From contig BSQZ01000001.1 of the NCBI GenBank assembly GCA_033239005.1, positions 33,071,688 to 33,135,687 on the forward strand: 64,000 nt of DNA, written 5' to 3'. This document shows positions 60,085 through 64,000 of the stretch, piece after piece. The DNA is from Lamellibrachia satsuma. Lineage: Eukaryota > Annelida > Polychaeta > Sabellida > Siboglinidae. The number at the start of each line of letters is the position of its first letter. The stretch's first letter is position 1. A program made the translations under genes and the position numbers. The notes beneath the pieces are model-generated. The model searched no databases, had not been told where the DNA came from, and was given only the letters and a program-made list of their open reading frames with translations.

Positions 60085-60176
60085 ATCAGATCTCGCATCA
60101 GCAGATTCCCCAAGCAACTCTTCAAATGGCAGTGGTTCGATCGCTGATGCTTCAAAACCACAAGCTGTGGCCATCG
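60085..60176 (-). CDS. Elf1-like: E74/ELF-like ETS factor, first coding exon (long isoform)
   Basis: On the minus strand a pyrimidine-rich tract ending TTGCAG (a good acceptor) precedes the exon, the ATG lies two bases in (60174-60172), and thirty codons follow to a GTAAAT donor after a GAT codon, phase 0. The peptide starts MATACGFEASAIEPLPFEEL. It is short, acidic and hydrophobic, compatible with the N-terminal activation region of ELF1/ELF4, but by itself not diagnostic. The call rests on the exact phase-0 match to the exon at 58968-58650 and on shared strand. The acceptor just before the ATG implies a non-coding 5' exon further upstream (higher coordinates), not located here and possibly outside the window. 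The start is the first ATG of the exon. Confidence 0.72.
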
Positions 60177-60248
60177 CTGCAACAGAAGACACCAACATTG
60201 AGCACCTAATTCACTCTTGATTAAACTCGGTTTCACCAGTTTCTCACA

Positions 60249-60310
60249 AGATCATCATGTCTCAAGTGGTTATACTCCAAACAGCCCATTATCGGGTTAA
60301 TACAGAAGTT
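60249..60310 (-). repeat. Diverged SINE 3' fragment
   Basis: TCAAGTGGTTATACTCCAAA CAGCCC followed by a GGGTTAATACAGAAGTT piece corresponds to the 3' body of the SINE at 9658-9905 in the same orientation. Confidence 0.6.
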
Positions 60311-60514
60311 ATCATGGTACACCTACATGTTATATGTGAAACACTCGCAGAGCTGCAAGTATGTCACATGACCTGGAGGTAAGTCACATGACCTGCCCTG
60401 GTGGGGTGGGTAATGGTTGCTCACTTCATGACCAGAAGGGCATCCCACCCAGTTGGTAAAAAAAGTTGAGTACAACTTGTTGACTCATTTAGCACTTGGT
60501 ATATGCTTGCATAC

Positions 60515-61350
60515 GTGCCTACCGTGAGTAGTGCACACCTGTAAGACTGGTGCCTACTCTGAGTAGTGCTCACCTGTAAGACTGGTGCCTACCGTGAGTA
60601 GTGCACACCTGTAAGACTGGTGCCTACCGTGAGTAGTGCTCACCTGTAAGACTGGTGCCTACTCTGAGTGGTGCACACCTGTAAGACTGGTGCCTACCCT
60701 GAGTGGTGCACACCTGTAACACTGGTGCCTACCCTGAGTGGTGCACACCTGTAACACTGGTGCCTACCCTGAGTGGTGCACACCTGTAAAACTGGTGCCT
60801 ACCATGAGTAGTACACCCTGAGTGGTGCATACCTGTAAGACAGGTGTCAACCCTGAGTGGTGCACACATGTAGGACTGGTGCCAATCCTGAGTGGTGCAC
60901 ACCTGTAAGACAGGTGCCAACCCTGAGTGGTACACACCTGTAAGACTGGTGCCAATGCTGAGTGGTGCACACACATAAGACTGGTGCCTACCCTAAGTGG
61001 TGCACAGTGCACACATGTAAGACTGGTGCCTACCCTGAGTGGTGCACACCTGTAAGACTGGTGCCAAACCTAAGTGGTGCACACATGTAAGACTGGTGCC
61101 AAACCTAAGTGGTGCACACCTGTAAGACTGGTGCCAAACCTAAGTGGTGCACACATGTAAGACTGATGCCAAACCTAAGTGGTGCACACCTGTAAGACTG
61201 GTGCTAACCTTGAGTGGTGAACACCTGTAAGACTGGTGCCAAACCTAAGTGGTGCACACCTGTAAGACTGGTGCCATCCTTGAGTGGTGAACACCTGTAA
61301 GACTGGTGCCAACCCTAAGTGATGCATACTGCACACCTGTAAGACTGGCA
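60515..61350 (+). repeat. 35-bp minisatellite, about 24 copies
   Basis: Unit GTGCCTACCCTGAGTGGTGC plus ACACCTGTAAGACTG. Starts at 60515 and 60550 set the 35-base period; a few units carry indels. Flanks the upstream side of the ATG exon by only about 340 bases. Confidence 0.95.
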
Positions 61351-62799
61351 ATAGAAATCTGTAAGACCTGCAAATGAACCGGTAAGATTATATAGGTCCG
61401 CTGGTTTGCTGCCCATGCTCAAAAGGGGTTCAGCGTGCAAACTGGGATATATTGGCATCTAAAGTATTTAGCACAGCTAAAATATTCACAAAAGTCACTC
61501 TGTGAACATGTTTTGAACTGACAATCTGTTATTTGCAAGGCATTTGACAAATGCAGGCCATATCCCATAATAATAAAAACTTGCTCAAAATGCATAAAAC
61601 GTAAGGAATGTGCCCATATGCTAATAAGACCATAAACTTTCAGAAGATTTGTAAGACTTATGGTAAACCGCAATAGTTGGCAGCACCTATGTGTGTGGGG
61701 GAACTTGGAAATGCATCCTTTGGATGGGACACTAAAATGTAGAACTACCTTCTGCCTTTACAACAGTAGAAAACAAAACACCCCAACCATGGGAGTAAAT
61801 GTTCAAACTGACAGAAAGTGTTTCAGGGAAATGGGCATATCTTGTGTACTGATGGGAGCACCTGGATATAAATCTAAATAAATAAAGAAGTGCTTATTTG
61901 CGAAATGTGTTATATCCAATTTGTGCATTTCAAGAAAAATTGTGTTTTCTTTTATATGCTGTTAAGCGATCGATAGGAAAACCATTATTTCATCAGTCAA
62001 TAGCTATATACTATAAATTTTATTCCAGCACAAAACTATTCTTAACTCAATTTATGTGATTTTGGAATTTACATATTTTGCTGATAAAGGCTTCAAATAC
62101 TGGTAGAACTCACATAGAAGTCAATTTGTATCACATCAACTGGAGTTTTGCCCACACGAGCTCCCACAAAAGAGCTGACACACCAGTCTTACAAGTTTAA
62201 ATGTCCATGTTTTTTAACCCATGTAGCTATTCTTTGACGAGACTCCTACAGCACTCATCGAGCACAGATCGTGGTTAACAGATACCTTTCATTGAAACCT
62301 GGTCGTGCTTGCAATGGTCCTGGTTGGCATTGTAACAGAACCAGTGAGGCAGGACGGATGATGAGATTATGGCAGGTGATTATATGGAGGCTGAAGGTGA
62401 AATAGTTTAGGCTCGGCTAGAATGGTCATTGTCACCAAAGAGAGTTGAGTTGAGAAGATGTTTTCCTGTGGGTCGCAGTATTTTAGTGGGTGAGAATATT
62501 TAGTCAAGCATTACATATATTATTATGATTAAATGTAACTGCCTGAAATATACACATAATTAATGTCAGCAGTTTATATTAAATGCACAGTGAATGCATG
62601 ATCAACTTTAACTTTGAAATAAAATTTCTCCATAGAAAATGGGTTGATGAAACCATTACATAACTTAATTGGGGTGATTTATCACACACAACATAATGTC
62701 ATACCAGGGTGGGAGCATATTTTTTAATTTTTATTTTGCAACCATGGAGGTTAAATATTACAACTATAGGTTAAACAAATAAAAAAAAATCTGAGGTAT
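61351..62799. other. Sequence upstream of the first coding exon
   Basis: No exon or promoter recognised. Contains the dispersed repeat at about 61888-61975 and a GGATGGGACACTAAAA phrase (about 61723-61738) like the SINE body. Confidence 0.4.
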
Positions 62800-63715
62800 A
62801 GGTGGGGGCAGCATGAGACAGAGGTGTAGGTGGGGGCAACATGAGACAGAGGTGTAGGTGCGGGCAGCATGAGACAGAAGTGTAGGGGGGGGGCAACATG
62901 AGACAGAGGTGTAGGTGAACGCAGCATGAGACAAAGGTGTAGGTGGGGGCAGCATGAGACAGAGATGTAGGTGGGGGCAGTATGAGACAGAGGTGTAGAT
63001 GGGGCCAACAGGAGACAGAGGTGTAGGTGGGGACAACAGGAGACAGAGGTATAAGTGGGGGCAACATGAGACAGAGGTGTAGGTGGGGCAACATGAGACA
63101 GAGGTGTAGGTGGGGGGCAACATGAGACAGAGGTGTAGGTGGGGGCAACATGAGACAGAGGTATAGGTGGGGGCAACATGAGACAGAGGTGTAGGTGGGG
63201 GCAACATGAGACAGAGGTGTAGGTGGGGGCAGCAGGAGACAGAGGTGTAGGTGGGGGCAACAGGAGACAGAGGTGTAGGTGGGGGCAACATGAGACAGAG
63301 GTATAGGTGGGGGCAACATGAAACAGAGGTGTACATGGGGGCAGCATGAGACATAGGTATAGGTGGGGGCAGCATGAGACAGAGGTGTAGGTGGGGGCAG
63401 CAGGAGATAGAGGTGTAGGTGGGGGCAACATGAGACAGAGGTGTAGGTGGGGGCAACATGAGACAGAGGTGTAGGTGGGGGCAATAGGAGACAGAGGTGT
63501 AGGTGGGGGCAACATGAGACAGAGGTGTAGGTGGGGGCAGCATGAGACAGAGGTATAGGTGGGGACAACATGAGACAGAGGTGTAGGTGGGGGCAACATG
63601 AGACAGAGGTGTAAGTGGGGGCAGCATGAGACAGAGGTGTAGGTGGGGGCAACAGGAGACAGAGGTGTAGGTGGGGGCAACAGGAGACAGAGGTGTAGGT
63701 GGGTGCAGTGTGAGA
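62800..63715 (-). repeat. 30-bp minisatellite, about 30 copies
   Basis: Plus-strand unit GAGGTGTAGGTGGGGGCAAC plus ATGAGACAGA. Since 30 is divisible by three, all three minus-strand frames stay open for 287-315 codons with periodic LPPPTPLSHV-like translations. Three equally open frames, no start context and no codon bias argue that none is a gene. Confidence 0.97.
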
Positions 63716-64000
63716 CATATTTAATTTCTTGCTGGTTAATAAAGGAAAATTTGCATTCTTAATGACGTTTTAGGGGCCCATTTGTGTTTTTGGGGAAGTG
63801 TTTGGTGTATAGGCATTGCGCAATCTTCATCTGTTGTCATCTGTGTCAACACTGACCCAGTTTCAACAAGGAGCATGACAAAGCATGAATTCAGTGACAC
63901 AGGGCTGGCTGCCAGCTAGATTTCATTACTGTAGTGTGCCCTGCATTGATAATACATTAATTGCAAAAGATACGGAAATGGGTTTGTGGTTATATATTTG
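63716..64000. other. Right edge, nothing recognised
   Basis: Unique AT-rich sequence after the 30-bp array. Confidence 0.4.

Noticed and set aside
62751..63718. Three overlapping minus-strand frames of 287-315 codons with Pro/Thr/Ser/Cys repeats
   Set aside because: The 30-bp array length is a multiple of three, so all frames stay open together. No start context, splice site or domain; the sequence is a minisatellite.

Overview
The window is eukaryotic nuclear DNA: AT-rich, dominated by introns, packed with long head-to-tail minisatellites, and carrying decayed non-LTR retrotransposons and a tRNA-derived SINE. No bacterial-type operon, rRNA gene or CRISPR array was seen. The one gene I can assemble with confidence is an ETS-family transcription factor of the E74/ELF1-2-4 subfamily. 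Its sequence resembles both insect E74 and vertebrate ELF1, and together with the repeat content this suggests a lophotrochozoan invertebrate, most likely a mollusc. The taxon is an inference.

The gene runs on the minus strand across nearly the whole window and continues past position 1. Reading 5' to 3', the coding exons are 60176-60085 (start codon), 58968-58650, 10866-10717, 5446-5360, 1592-1212, 845-789 and 339-147. The last one enters the ETS domain and stops at its DNA-recognition helix. Every junction is GT-AG and the reading phases agree throughout. Spliced, the window supplies 1277 coding bases (425 codons plus 2 bases). An alternative 5' coding exon at 14093-13811 has its own ATG, ends in the same phase as 58968-58650 and could feed the same downstream exons. 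This would give two N-termini, an arrangement like the A and B isoforms of Drosophila Eip74EF. The alternative exon carries two CtBP-type motifs.

The exons are separated by introns of 0.4-5 kb, plus one giant intron of about 44.8 kb (or 47.8 kb for the long isoform, counting through the alternative exon). That intron and the flanks contain at least fifteen tandem arrays. Several keep an exact period without a single indel: 58 bp x 27, 23 bp x 46, 56 bp x 20, 98 bp x 4 and 95 bp x 4. They also contain a probable hAT-like non-autonomous DNA transposon (20403-21424), two LINE remnants (about 48231-49625 and 54515-55727), an orphan LINE 3' end (49855-50110), several dispersed repeat pairs, and clusters of CTCF-like core motifs near 47.0 kb and 56.6 kb.

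Other candidates are weaker: small exon-like pieces at 33264-33373 (minus) and 38949-39053 (plus), a CpG-rich island near 53.2-54.0 kb, and a duplicated segment with a faint receptor-like tail (43.1 kb and 50.7 kb). The window does not show a self-evidently new multi-gene system. The most interesting content is the dual N-terminus of the ETS gene and the architecture of its giant repeat-filled intron.
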